From Rhodoferax sp. (lineage in GTDB: Bacteria; Pseudomonadota; Gammaproteobacteria; Burkholderiales; Burkholderiaceae_C): 64,000 nt of DNA. A model generated the notes under the pieces. It was given only the letters and a program-made list of their open reading frames with translations, was not told the DNA's origin and did no database searches. The position numbers and the translations under genes were made by a program. The DNA lies in assembly GCA_003133245.1 (NCBI GenBank), contig PKWM01000029.1, forward strand, positions 1 through 64,000. Direction: 5' to 3'. Below, piece by piece: positions 53,962-62,862 of this stretch (position 1 is its first letter; the number at the start of each line of letters is the position of its first letter).

Positions 53962-54638
53962 GTTTTTACGGTGTGACTGATCTGTGGACTTACGTCATTG
54001 GCGCATTTGGCATCATTTTGTTGCCCGGACCCAATTCGCTGTATGTGCTCTCGGTGGCCACCGGACGTGGTGTGCGGGCTGCCTATCAAGGCGCTTTTGG
54101 AGTTTTTGTGGGCGACACCATTTTGCTGGTGTGCACGGCCATGGGCGCGGCCAGTCTGATGCACACGCATATGGCACTGTTTATGTTGGTCAAGTACGCC
54201 GGGGCCGCGTATTTGTCGTGGGTGGGCTTCAATTTGCTGCGATCAGCCATGGCGAGCTTGCGTGCGCGGGCTGATTCGGTGCCGGTTGCTGCCGCCTCAC
54301 CCTCAGCAAAGCCTGTGGTTGCGGCAGGGCATTTGCAGCGGCCGTTTCGCCGGGCCTTGCTAATCAGCCTGCTCAATCCGAAAGCGATTTTGTTTTTACT
54401 GTCATTTTTTGTGCAGTTCATTGATCCGGCCTATGCCCAACCGGAAGTTCCGTTTCTGATTTTGAGTGCCATTTTGATGAGTTTCAGTGCTGTTTATCTG
54501 ACGGCGCTCATTTTTGCGGGTGCCCGCGTAGCGCAGGTTTTCGGTCGTCGCAAACGATTGTCGGCTGGTCTTTCTGGTGCCGTCGGTGGCCTGTTTGTCG
54601 GGTTTGGGGTGAAACTGGCCACCGCCAGCTTGAATTAG
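53958..54638 (+). CDS. leuE: LysE/LeuE-family amino-acid exporter
   Basis: Inner-membrane exporter, probably of leucine or related amino acids. The 226-residue protein has about six hydrophobic helices ([20 protein letters not shown] with the family motif GPN at about 24-26, [35 protein letters not shown]). The [13 protein letters not shown] helix-turn and NPKA motif are typical. Its name is by homology; the substrate is not proven. It lies between carA and carB, overlapping carA by 4 bases, and so is co-expressed with carbamoyl phosphate synthetase. Confidence 0.82.
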   Translation: MSFYGVTDLWTYVIGAFGIILLPGPNSLYVLSVATGRGVRAAYQGAFGVFVGDTILLVCTAMGAASLMHTHMALFMLVKYAGAAYLSWVGFNLLRSAMASLRARADSVPVAAASPSAKPVVAAGHLQRPFRRALLISLLNPKAILFLLSFFVQFIDPAYAQPEVPFLILSAILMSFSAVYLTALIFAGARVAQVFGRRKRLSAGLSGAVGGLFVGFGVKLATASLN

Positions 54639-54678
54639 CCACAGCGTCTTTATGAATAGTCAAGAGCAGTAGAAATAA

Positions 54679-57600
54679 ATGCCAAAACGTACTGATATCC
54701 AAAGCATCCTTATCATTGGTGCTGGCCCGATCATCATCGGCCAGGCCTGCGAGTTTGATTACTCGGGTGTGCAAGCCTGCAAGGCATTGCGCGAAGAGGG
54801 CTACAAAGTCATTCTGATCAACAGTAATCCGGCCACCATCATGACCGACCCGGCGACCGCCGACGTGACCTATATCGAGCCGATTACTTGGCAGACGGTC
54901 GAGAAGATTATTGCCAAGGAGCGGCCCGATGCGATCCTGCCGACCATGGGCGGCCAGACCGCGCTCAATTGTGCGCTCGACCTGTGGCATCACGGCGTGC
55001 TCGAAAAGTACAAGGGTGCGGCTACGGGACGGCCCATCGAACTCATTGGTGCCAAACCGGAAGCGATTGACAAGGCCGAGGACCGACTCAAGTTCAAGGA
55101 CGCCATGACCAAAATTGGTCTGGGCTCGGCCCGCTCCGGCATTGCGCACAGCATGGAGGAATCCTGGAGCGTGCAAAAGACGCTCGGGTTTCCCACGGTA
55201 ATTCGCCCCAGTTTCACGCTTGGCGGCAGCGGCGGCGGTATTGCCTATAACGCCGAAGAGTTTGAAGTGATTTGCAAGCGTGGTCTGGAAGCCTCCCCCA
55301 CCAGTGAACTCCTGATTGAAGAGTCGCTGCTGGGCTGGAAAGAGTTCGAGATGGAAGTGGTGCGCGACCAGGCTGACAATTGCATCATCGTCTGCTCGAT
55401 CGAGAACCTGGATCCGATGGGGGTGCATACCGGTGACTCGATCACGGTGGCCCCGGCGCAAACCCTCTCTGACAAGGAATACCAGATCCTGCGCAATGCC
55501 AGCCTGGCTGTGCTGCGTGAAATTGGGGTTGATACGGGTGGTTCCAATGTGCAGTTTGCCATCAACCCTGAAGACGGTCGCATGGTGGTGATCGAGATGA
55601 ACCCGCGCGTCTCGCGTTCCTCGGCGCTGGCCTCCAAAGCCACCGGCTTTCCGATTGCCAAGGTGGCGGCCAAGCTGGCGGTGGGCTACACGCTCGATGA
55701 GTTGCGTAACGACATCACGGGCGGTGTGACACCAGCCAGTTTCGAGCCCAGTATCGACTACGTGGTGACAAAGATTCCGCGTTTTGCGTTTGAGAAATTC
55801 CCGGCTGCCGACAGCCGCTTGACGACGCAAATGAAGTCGGTCGGCGAAGTGATGGCGATGGGGCGCACTTTTCAAGAGTCGTTCCAAAAAGCGTTGCGCG
55901 GCCTTGAAGTCGGTGTTGACGGCATGAACGAGAAAACGCAAGACCGCGAAATTCTGGAAAAGGAATTGGGCGAGCCCGGCCCCGAGCGCATCTGGTATGT
56001 GGGTGACGCTTTTGCCGCCGGCTGGAGCGTCGAAGAGGTATTTGCGCTGACCAAAATCGACCGTTGGTTTTTGGTGCAAATTGAGCAGATTGTGAAAATT
56101 GAGCTGGAGATTGAGCGCTTGCCTGCGCCCGAGTGCGGCAGCGCATTCGACGCCATCGATGCGGCCACCTTGCGCGCCCTCAAGCAAAAGGGATTTTCCG
56201 ACCGCCGTCTAGCCAAACAGTTCAAGACCACTGACACCGCCATTCGCGAGAAGCGCCACGCGCTGGGCGTGCGCCCGCTCTATAAGCGCGTCGATACCTG
56301 CGCCGCCGAGTTTGCGACGCATACCGCTTATCTTTATTCGACTTACGAATCTTCCAGTCCGTTTGATACGGGCAGCGAGTGCGAAGCCGAACCCACCAAC
56401 CGAAAAAAAATCATCGTGCTCGGCGGTGGCCCCAACCGCATTGGCCAGGGTATCGAGTTTGATTATTGTTGCGTGCATGCGGCGCTGGCCCTGCACGAAG
56501 ACGGTTTTGAGACCATCATGGTCAACTGCAACCCGGAGACGGTTTCAACCGATTACGACACCTCGGACCGCCTGTATTTTGAGCCGGTCACGCTCGAAGA
56601 TGTGCTGGAAATCGTTGATAAGGAAAAGCCGCTGGGCGTGATTGTGCAATACGGTGGCCAGACGCCGCTCAAGCTGGCGCTGGCTTTAGAGGCCAACGGC
56701 GTGCCCATCATCGGCACGTCGCCCGACATGATCGACGCCGCTGAAGACCGCGAGCGGTTTCAAAAGTTGCTCCACAAGCTGCATCTGCGCCAACCGGCTA
56801 ACGCTACTGCCAGAACCGAGGCCGATGCCTTGAAGAAAGCGGCGGCGTTGGGCTACCCGTTGGTGGTGCGCCCGAGCTATGTGCTGGGTGGTCGCGCCAT
56901 GGAAATCGTGCATGAGCAGCGTGACCTGGAACGCTACATGCGCGAGGCGGTCAAGGTCAGCCATGATTCACCGGTGTTGCTAGACCGGTTTTTGAACGAT
57001 GCGATTGAGTGCGATGTGGATTGCGTGCGCGACGCCCAGGGCCAATCCTTTATTGGCGGCGTCATGGAGCACATTGAACAAGCCGGCGTGCACAGTGGCG
57101 ACTCGGCCTGCTCGCTGCCACCTTACAGCCTGTGCCCTGAAACCGTGGCCGAGATCAAGCGCCAGACCACCGCCATGGCCCAGGAACTCAATGTGGTGGG
57201 TCTGATGAACGTCCAGTTTGCCATTCAGAATATTGACGGCGAAGATGTGATTTACGTGCTCGAAGTCAACCCGCGTGCGTCGCGCACCGTGCCCTTTGTC
57301 TCCAAAGCCACCGGCGTGGCGCTGGCCAAGGTGGCGGCGCGTTGCATGGTTGGCCAGTCGCTCGCAGCGCAGGGTATTTTGCACGAGGTGACGCCGCCTT
57401 ATTTCAGCGTCAAGGAAGCGGTGTTTCCGTTCGTCAAGTTCCCCGGTGTCGATACGATTCTCGGCCCTGAGATGAAATCAACCGGCGAGGTGATGGGGAT
57501 CGGTAAAACCTTTGGCGAGGCTTTTGTCAAATCCCAAATTGGTGCCGGGACCAAGTTGCCCAAGCCGCGCAGTGCTTCGGGCGAGCTGGTTGGTAAAGTG

Positions 57601-57996
57601 TTCATTTCAGTGAAAAACAACGACAAGCCGCGTGCCGTCGAAGTGGCGCGTGACCTGGTTGACATGGGTTTTGTCGTGACCGCCACCAAGGGCACGGCGG
57701 CGGCCATCAACGCCGCCGGTGTGGTCTGCGCCAGCGTCAACAAAGTAACCGAAGGGCGGCCCAACATTGTCGATATGATTAAGAACGACGAAGTGGTGCT
57801 GGTCATCAACACGGTCGAAGAGCGGCGCAACGCCATTGCCGACTCGCGCCATATCCGTACCTCGGCCTTGCTGGCGCGTGTCACCACCTTTACCACCATT
57901 GCCGGTGCTGAGGCCGCTGTGCAGGGCATGCGCCACGTCGATGCGCTCGGCGTGATTTCGGTGCAGGAAATGCATGCGCAACTGTCCGTTGGTTAA
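54679..57996 (+). CDS. carB: Carbamoyl phosphate synthetase large subunit
   Basis: Makes carbamoyl phosphate from bicarbonate, CarA-derived ammonia and two ATP. The 1105-residue protein has two homologous ATP-grasp halves: the first opens [30 protein letters not shown] and has [14 protein letters not shown]; the second opens [22 protein letters not shown] and has [16 protein letters not shown]-terminal MGS-like allosteric domain follows (about 960-1090, [13 protein letters not shown]). It is some 30 residues longer than E. coli CarB because of small loop insertions. A terminator lies after the gene. Confidence 0.96.
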   Translation: MPKRTDIQSILIIGAGPIIIGQACEFDYSGVQACKALREEGYKVILINSNPATIMTDPATADVTYIEPITWQTVEKIIAKERPDAILPTMGGQTALNCALDLWHHGVLEKYKGAATGRPIELIGAKPEAIDKAEDRLKFKDAMTKIGLGSARSGIAHSMEESWSVQKTLGFPTVIRPSFTLGGSGGGIAYNAEEFEVICKRGLEASPTSELLIEESLLGWKEFEMEVVRDQADNCIIVCSIENLDPMGVHTGDSITVAPAQTLSDKEYQILRNASLAVLREIGVDTGGSNVQFAINPEDGRMVVIEMNPRVSRSSALASKATGFPIAKVAAKLAVGYTLDELRNDITGGVTPASFEPSIDYVVTKIPRFAFEKFPAADSRLTTQMKSVGEVMAMGRTFQESFQKALRGLEVGVDGMNEKTQDREILEKELGEPGPERIWYVGDAFAAGWSVEEVFALTKIDRWFLVQIEQIVKIELEIERLPAPECGSAFDAIDAATLRALKQKGFSDRRLAKQFKTTDTAIREKRHALGVRPLYKRVDTCAAEFATHTAYLYSTYESSSPFDTGSECEAEPTNRKKIIVLGGGPNRIGQGIEFDYCCVHAALALHEDGFETIMVNCNPETVSTDYDTSDRLYFEPVTLEDVLEIVDKEKPLGVIVQYGGQTPLKLALALEANGVPIIGTSPDMIDAAEDRERFQKLLHKLHLRQPANATARTEADALKKAAALGYPLVVRPSYVLGGRAMEIVHEQRDLERYMREAVKVSHDSPVLLDRFLNDAIECDVDCVRDAQGQSFIGGVMEHIEQAGVHSGDSACSLPPYSLCPETVAEIKRQTTAMAQELNVVGLMNVQFAIQNIDGEDVIYVLEVNPRASRTVPFVSKATGVALAKVAARCMVGQSLAAQGILHEVTPPYFSVKEAVFPFVKFPGVDTILGPEMKSTGEVMGIGKTFGEAFVKSQIGAGTKLPKPRSASGELVGKVFISVKNNDKPRAVEVARDLVDMGFVVTATKGTAAAINAAGVVCASVNKVTEGRPNIVDMIKNDEVVLVINTVEERRNAIADSRHIRTSALLARVTTFTTIAGAEAAVQGMRHVDALGVISVQEMHAQLSVG

Positions 57997-58030
57997 AGAT
58001 AAGCTGAAAATCACGGCATAATCAGTTCCA

Positions 58031-58064
58031 CCGCCGAACGGGAACGCTCGGCGGTTTCGTTTTT
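58031..58064 (+). terminator. carB terminator
   Basis: CCGCCGA / TCGGCGG (58031-58037, 58048-58054) with a 10-base loop, followed by TTTCGTTTTTT. A good Rho-independent terminator 35 bases after the carB stop. Confidence 0.8.
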
Positions 58065-58080
58065 TCTTCTTAATCAGTTG

Positions 58081-58181
58081 GGGACAGGGCTTGTTCGCCT
58101 TGAAATGTTGAGGGCAGAGCTTGTGCGCTTCGCGTGCTTCGGTCTGTCCCGCAAACTTTCAGGCTTCGGTCTGTCCCGCAA
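58081..58181. repeat. Repeat cluster upstream of greA (REP-like)
   Basis: GCTTCGGTCTGTCCCGCAA occurs twice (58136-58154 and 58163-58181). GGGACAG at 58081 and CTGTCCC at 58144 are inverted, and GGCTTGT/GAGCTTGTGCGC are further near repeats. It occupies the gap between the carB terminator and greA. The GGGACAG…CTGTCCC type is common near REP-associated transposase genes. Confidence 0.55.
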
Positions 58182-58202
58182 GAATTCTCAATGGAATACT
58201 AC

Positions 58203-58679
58203 GTGGCTACCCTTCCTATTACAAAACGCGGCGCTGAAAAGCTCAAGGCCGAGTTGCAAAAACTTAAAACGGTAGAGCGCCCCTGGGTTATCAATGCCAT
58301 TGCCGAGGCGCGCGCGCAGGGCGACCTGAGCGAAAACGCCGAGTACGAAGTGGCCAAAGACAAGCAGGGTTTTATTGAAGGGCGAATTCAGGAGATCGAG
58401 AGCAAGCTCTCGGTGTCCCAGATCATTGATCCGGCTGATTTGCATGCCGACGGTCGCGTTGTATTTGGCTCGACCGTGCAGCTTGAAGACGAAGAAACAG
58501 GCGCCAAGGTAACGTACCAGATTGTCGGTGAAGACGAGGCCGACATCAAGCTCGGGCTGATCAACATTGGCAGTCCGATTGCACGCGCCTTGATCGGCAA
58601 GGAGCAAGGCGACAGCGTTGAAGTTCAGACGCCCGGCGGTATCAAGAATTACGAAGTGGCGGCAGTGAAATACCTTTGA
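58203..58679 (+). CDS. greA: Transcription elongation factor GreA
   Basis: Binds the RNA polymerase secondary channel and stimulates cleavage of backtracked transcripts. From GTG 58203 the product is [18 protein letters not shown], 158 residues, matching the family opening. A coiled-coil N-terminal domain includes [27 protein letters not shown] (with the acidic tip DLSENAEY that inserts into the active site); the C-terminal FKBP-like domain includes [21 protein letters not shown] and ends [12 protein letters not shown]. An ATG at 58191 would add four residues and is also possible. Confidence 0.93.
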   Translation: MATLPITKRGAEKLKAELQKLKTVERPWVINAIAEARAQGDLSENAEYEVAKDKQGFIEGRIQEIESKLSVSQIIDPADLHADGRVVFGSTVQLEDEETGAKVTYQIVGEDEADIKLGLINIGSPIARALIGKEQGDSVEVQTPGGIKNYEVAAVKYL

Positions 58680-58702
58680 CATCCGACAATCAGTTGGATG
58701 TC
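58678..58702. terminator. Bidirectional terminator between greA and yhbY
   Basis: GACATCCGAC / GTTGGATGTC, one G-U pair, loop AATCA. The hairpin overlaps both stop codons of the converging genes. T-runs are weak on either side. Confidence 0.55.
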
Positions 58703-59174
58703 AGGTTTGACTGCGCTTCTTGATGCTGATTTTCTTGGGCTTGGAGCGTTTCACCTGGCCACCAGAAGTGAGACGCTGATTGCCTAACACGCGCAGGGTT
58801 TTTACCTCAGGGCGCTGGCCACCGCGTTTGCTGTACTTGAGCACTTTAAAGTCGCGTGGACCCGGCTTGCGGTCTTCATCAACAGTTTTTTCGCGCTCCG
58901 GCTGGGCTCGCCACAGCACCAGCAGTTTGCCGATGTGCTGAATCGGTGCCGCGTTCAGTTCTGAGGCCAGGGTTTGAAACATGGCTTCGCGTGCGGCGCG
59001 GTCATCTGAGAAAACGCGAATTTTGATCAGTCCGTGGGCGTTCAAAGCAGCGTCAGCTTCTTTTTTAACGGCGGCGCTCAGCCCGTCGGCACCGATCATC
59101 ACGACCGGGTCAAGGTGATGGGCTTCTGAGCGGTGTTCTTTGCGTTGGGCCGGGGTGAGTTCAATTTGAGGCAT
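58701..59174 (-). CDS. yhbY: YhbY/CRM-family RNA-binding protein
   Basis: Binds pre-50S ribosomal RNA. A 157-residue protein whose first 100 residues form the CRM fold: LTPAQRKEHRSEAHHLDPVVMIGADGLSAAVKKEADAALNAHGLIKIRVFSDDRAARE. The E. coli protein is about 97 residues; here a Lys/Arg-rich C-terminal tail ends KRSKPKKISIKKRSQT. The gene is divergent from rlmE with only 23 bases between their starts, a common arrangement with rlmE and ftsH. Confidence 0.88.
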   Translation of the reverse strand: MPQIELTPAQRKEHRSEAHHLDPVVMIGADGLSAAVKKEADAALNAHGLIKIRVFSDDRAAREAMFQTLASELNAAPIQHIGKLLVLWRAQPEREKTVDEDRKPGPRDFKVLKYSKRGGQRPEVKTLRVLGNQRLTSGGQVKRSKPKKISIKKRSQT

Positions 59175-59197
59175 GTTGGTATTATCCGTCAGTCATT

Positions 59198-59893
59198 ATG
59201 AAATCCAAAGTCAAAAGCAGCAAGGTCAACCGGGCCTGGTTGAACGATCACGTCAATGACACCTATGTCAAACTGGCGCAGAAAGACGGTTATCGCGCTC
59301 GCGCGGCCTACAAGCTGCAGGAAATTGATGAAACCCTGCATCTGATCAAACCGGGCCAGTTGGTGGTGGATCTGGGCTCGACGCCAGGTGCCTGGAGCCA
59401 GTACCTGCGCCGCAAAATGGCACCCAAAAGCGCGACTGGTGGCGGTGCGGCGGTGGGCGAACTCAAAGGCAGCATCATCGCGCTCGATCTTCTGCCGATG
59501 GCACCAGTCGAAGATGTCGTCTTTTTGCAAGGTGATATTCGCCAGTTCGAAGTGTTGCAGCGTCTGGCGAATGAAATGCAAGGCCGCCTGGCCGACGTGG
59601 TGCTTTCCGACATGGCGCCCAATTTGTCGGGCATTGCCTCAGTGGATGCGGCGCAGATCGAGAACCTAGTCGAGTTGGCCATTGAATTCAGCCAGAGCCA
59701 CCTGAAGCCGCAGGGTGCATTGGTGGCGAAAGTTTTTCATGGTGCTGGCTACGATCCCTTGCTCAAGCGCTTCAAGGCGGCCTTTTTGGTGGTCAAACCG
59801 ATCAAACCCAAGGCATCGAGAGACAAGTCATCCGAAACCTTTTTGGTTGGCTTGGGATTGAAACCATTGGCAATGTTATCGTTGAAAACCTGA
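59198..59893 (+). CDS. rlmE: 23S rRNA 2'-O-methyltransferase (U2552)
   Basis: Methylates U2552 of 23S rRNA in the A-loop of the peptidyl-transferase centre. The 231-residue FtsJ/RrmJ protein has the K-D-K-E region: SRAYKLQEIDE-like RAAYKLQEID, VVDLGSTPGAWSQYL (SAM motif I), DVVLSDMAPNLSG with the catalytic Asp, and QGALVAKVFHGAG with the lysine. Length and the SSETFLVGLGLK end fit. ftsH follows after 87 bases, a conserved pairing. Confidence 0.93.
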   Translation: MKSKVKSSKVNRAWLNDHVNDTYVKLAQKDGYRARAAYKLQEIDETLHLIKPGQLVVDLGSTPGAWSQYLRRKMAPKSATGGGAAVGELKGSIIALDLLPMAPVEDVVFLQGDIRQFEVLQRLANEMQGRLADVVLSDMAPNLSGIASVDAAQIENLVELAIEFSQSHLKPQGALVAKVFHGAGYDPLLKRFKAAFLVVKPIKPKASRDKSSETFLVGLGLKPLAMLSLKT

Positions 59894-59980
59894 AGCTGCA
59901 CCCGCTACGTCTTGAAACGTCTAAAATCAAGCCCAAGTACCCTTAGTCTCTTTCTATTAACATTCCTATTGGAGCCTTGT

Positions 59981-61903
59981 TTGAATAATCAGTGGTTCTC
60001 GAAAATTGCCGTCTGGATGGTCGTTGCTCTTGTGTTGTTCACGGTGTTCAAACAGTTCGATACACGCGGTCCGGCAAGTGCCGGTTATGTTGGGTATTCC
60101 GACTTTTTGGAACAAGTGCGCGGCAAGCAAATCAAGAGCGCCATCATCCAGGAAGGGCAGAGCGGCACTGAAATTGTTGCACTCACCACCGATGATCGCA
60201 AGGTCAAAACCACCGCCACTTACCTTGACCGTGGACTGGTCGGCGATTTGATCGCCAACGATGTCAAGTTCGACGTCAAACCGCGCGAAGAAGGCTCCTT
60301 GTTGATGACGCTGCTGGTCAGCTGGGGCCCGATGCTGCTGTTGATCGGCGTCTGGGTTTATTTCATGCGCCAGATGCAGGGCGGAGGCAAGGGCGGCGCT
60401 TTCAGTTTTGGCAAGTCCAAGGCGCGTCTGCTCGACGAGAACACCAATCAGGTGACTTTTGCCGACGTAGCCGGCTGCGACGAGGCCAAGGAAGAAGTCA
60501 AGGAAGTTGTTGATTTTCTGAAAGACCCGCAAAGATTCCAGAAGCTCGGTGGCCGCATACCGCGCGGTCTGCTGCTGATTGGCCCACCGGGTACTGGCAA
60601 GACGCTATTGGCCAAAGGCATCGCCGGTGAGGCCAAAGTGCCTTTCTTTTCGATCTCGGGTTCTGATTTTGTTGAAATGTTTGTCGGTGTCGGTGCTTCG
60701 CGGGTGCGCGACATGTTCGAGAACGCAAAAAAAAATGCGCCCTGCATTATTTTCATAGACGAAATTGACGCGGTGGGCCGCCAGCGCGGTGCCGGTCTGG
60801 GCGGTGGCAACGATGAGCGCGAGCAAACTCTCAACCAGATGCTGGTCGAAATGGATGGTTTTGAGACTAATGTTGGGGTGATTGTTGTCGCCGCCACCAA
60901 CCGGCCTGACATTCTTGACTCGGCTTTGCTGCGACCCGGTCGTTTTGACCGCCAGGTCTATGTCTCGTTGCCCGACATCCGGGGTCGCGAACAGATTCTC
61001 AATGTGCATATGCGCAAAGTGCCGTTGGGCCAGGACGTCAATGCCGGTGTCATTGCGCGCGGCACACCGGGTATGTCGGGTGCCGACTTGGCCAACCTGT
61101 GCAATGAAGCCGCCTTGATGGCGGCGCGGCGCAATGCCCGCACGGTTGAAATGGTTGACTTTGAAAAGGCCAAAGACAAGATTTTGATGGGCCCCGAACG
61201 CAAGAGCATGGTGATGCCTGAGAGCGAGCGCCAGAATACCGCTTATCACGAGTCGGGCCATGCCCTGATTGGCAAGCTGCTGAGCAAGTGCGATCCGGTG
61301 CACAAGGTGACCATCATTCCGCGCGGTCGTGCTTTGGGCGTCACCATGAGCCTGCCGGCGCAAGACCGTTACAGTTATGACAGCGAGTACATGCTGCACC
61401 AGATCAGCATGCTGTTTGGTGGCCGTATTGCTGAAGAAGTGTTCATGCACCAGATGACCACGGGTGCCAGCAACGACTTTGAGCGCGCCACCCACATCGC
61501 GCGCGACATGGTCACGCGCTACGGCATGACCGATGCGCTGGGGCCGATGGTCTATGCCGAAAATGAAGGGGAGGTATTTTTGGGTCGCTCGGTGACCAAG
61601 ACCACCACCATGAGCGAGGAGACCATGCAGAAGGTGGATGCCGAGGTGCGTCGCATCATCGACCAGCAGTACAGCCAGGCGCGCAAACTGATTGAAGACA
61701 ACAGCGACAAGATGCACGCCATGGCGAAGGCCTTGCTGGAGTGGGAAACCATCGACAGTGAGCAACTCGACGACATCATGGCAGGCAAAGAGCCGCGTCC
61801 GCCCAAAGATTGGATGCCACGCACAGTTGCCACCACCGGTGGCGACGGCAGCAGTGGTGGCACGCCGGCAGTCAAACCCGACGCAGCGCCGTCGGCAGCG
61901 TAG
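59981..61903 (+). CDS. ftsH: ATP-dependent zinc metalloprotease FtsH
   Basis: Inner-membrane AAA protease that degrades LpxC, heat-shock sigma factor and misassembled membrane proteins. The start is TTG 59981 with GGAG 6 bases upstream, giving 640 residues; a longer in-frame stretch has no homology. Two transmembrane helices (about 6-26 and 101-121) flank a short periplasmic domain. Walker A GPPGTGKT is at 201-208, Walker [12 protein letters not shown] follows, then the second region of homology and the zinc motif HESGH at 423-427. LpxC degradation links it with the lipid A genes nearby. Confidence 0.95.
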   Translation: MNNQWFSKIAVWMVVALVLFTVFKQFDTRGPASAGYVGYSDFLEQVRGKQIKSAIIQEGQSGTEIVALTTDDRKVKTTATYLDRGLVGDLIANDVKFDVKPREEGSLLMTLLVSWGPMLLLIGVWVYFMRQMQGGGKGGAFSFGKSKARLLDENTNQVTFADVAGCDEAKEEVKEVVDFLKDPQRFQKLGGRIPRGLLLIGPPGTGKTLLAKGIAGEAKVPFFSISGSDFVEMFVGVGASRVRDMFENAKKNAPCIIFIDEIDAVGRQRGAGLGGGNDEREQTLNQMLVEMDGFETNVGVIVVAATNRPDILDSALLRPGRFDRQVYVSLPDIRGREQILNVHMRKVPLGQDVNAGVIARGTPGMSGADLANLCNEAALMAARRNARTVEMVDFEKAKDKILMGPERKSMVMPESERQNTAYHESGHALIGKLLSKCDPVHKVTIIPRGRALGVTMSLPAQDRYSYDSEYMLHQISMLFGGRIAEEVFMHQMTTGASNDFERATHIARDMVTRYGMTDALGPMVYAENEGEVFLGRSVTKTTTMSEETMQKVDAEVRRIIDQQYSQARKLIEDNSDKMHAMAKALLEWETIDSEQLDDIMAGKEPRPPKDWMPRTVATTGGDGSSGGTPAVKPDAAPSAA

Positions 61904-61911
61904 GAGATAAC

Positions 61912-61935
61912 AACGGGGCTGAAAGGCCCCGTTTT
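61912..61935 (+). terminator. ftsH terminator
   Basis: AACGGGGCT-GAAA-GGCCCCGTT followed by TT. Stem of 9 pairs with one wobble, 8 bases after the ftsH stop. folP begins 12 bases later, so read-through is probably needed for folP and glmM. Confidence 0.7.
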
Positions 61936-61947
61936 CCCAAGTCCAGC

Positions 61948-62820
61948 ATGCAGTGGAACACCTCCCGATTTCAGATTGATCTGACCCAGCCCAAAGTGAT
62001 GGGCATTGTTAATGTCACGCCCGATTCATTTTCCGACGGTGGGCAGCATGACTCGACCCAAGCGGCCTTACAGCACTGCGAAAAACTCATTAAAGACGGT
62101 GCTGATATTCTGGATATCGGTGGTGAATCATCGCGCCCGGGTGCCGAGGTGCTACCTCTGAAGCAGGAATTGGCACGCCTGTTGCCGGTCGTGCAGGAAG
62201 CCGTCAAGTTGGGCGTTCCAGTGTCAGTCGATACCTACAAACCGCAGGCTATGCAAGCGGTGCTCGATCTTGGCGCTGACATCATCAACGACATCTGGGC
62301 TTTGCGCTGGCGCGACCAGAACAGCACTGCCGAGCCGTTGACGGCACAGCAAGTCGTCTCACGGCATGGCGCCTGCGGCGTCTGTTTGATGCATATGCAT
62401 GGCGAGCCAGTGACCATGCAACTGAGCCCCATGCAGGGCGACGTGGTGGCGCAGGCTTTGCTGTTTCTAAAAGGTGTGGCGCAGGCTTTGCAAGCGCAAG
62501 GGGTGAGCCAGGATCGTATCGTGATCGACCCTGGCATCGGTTTTGGAAAAACTGTGGCGCAGAACTTCGACCTGCTGGCACGCCAGGGCGAATTGCTCGC
62601 GGCTGGCTATCCTCTGCTGCTGGGGTGGTCACGCAAGTCGTCGCTCGCAGCGCTCAGTGGCATGGCAACCAGCTCAGTGGCATGGCGGGATTGGCATGAA
62701 CATTTGGTGCCCAGCGTGACGGCAGCGCTGTTGGCACTGGAGCGCGGTGCGGCCATTGTTCGCGTGCATGATGTGCGCGAAACGGTGCAGGCGATCAAGG
62801 TACTACAGGCGATAAGATAG
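61948..62820 (+). CDS. folP: Dihydropteroate synthase
   Basis: Condenses p-aminobenzoate with dihydropterin diphosphate in folate synthesis; sulfonamides target it. The ATG at 61948 gives 290 residues. The TIM barrel shows KVMGIVNVTPDSFSDGG, ILDIGGESSRPGAEVL, SVDTYKPQAMQAVL and VIDPGIGFGKTVAQNFDLL, then the end QVLQAIR. It is the partner of folA earlier in the window but far from it. The adjacent order ftsH-folP-glmM is conserved in many proteobacteria. Confidence 0.94.
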   Translation: MQWNTSRFQIDLTQPKVMGIVNVTPDSFSDGGQHDSTQAALQHCEKLIKDGADILDIGGESSRPGAEVLPLKQELARLLPVVQEAVKLGVPVSVDTYKPQAMQAVLDLGADIINDIWALRWRDQNSTAEPLTAQQVVSRHGACGVCLMHMHGEPVTMQLSPMQGDVVAQALLFLKGVAQALQAQGVSQDRIVIDPGIGFGKTVAQNFDLLARQGELLAAGYPLLLGWSRKSSLAALSGMATSSVAWRDWHEHLVPSVTAALLALERGAAIVRVHDVRETVQAIKVLQAIR

Positions 62821-62862
62821 CCCGGTTGGAGCGGCCTGAACAACAATGGAAAAGAACAAGAA

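Noticed and set aside
54508-56187. 559-codon open frame antisense to carB
   Set aside because: It lies opposite a fully conserved carB frame, has His/Arg/Leu-rich low-quality content, no family motif and no ribosome site. Long antisense frames are expected from the codon bias of this DNA.
59912-59980. Longer FtsH start before TTG 59981
   Set aside because: The added residues show no FtsH similarity, whereas GGAG lies just before TTG 59981.
60605-61765. 386-codon open frame antisense to ftsH
   Set aside because: Shadow of the FtsH coding strand, His/Gln-rich, no family signature.
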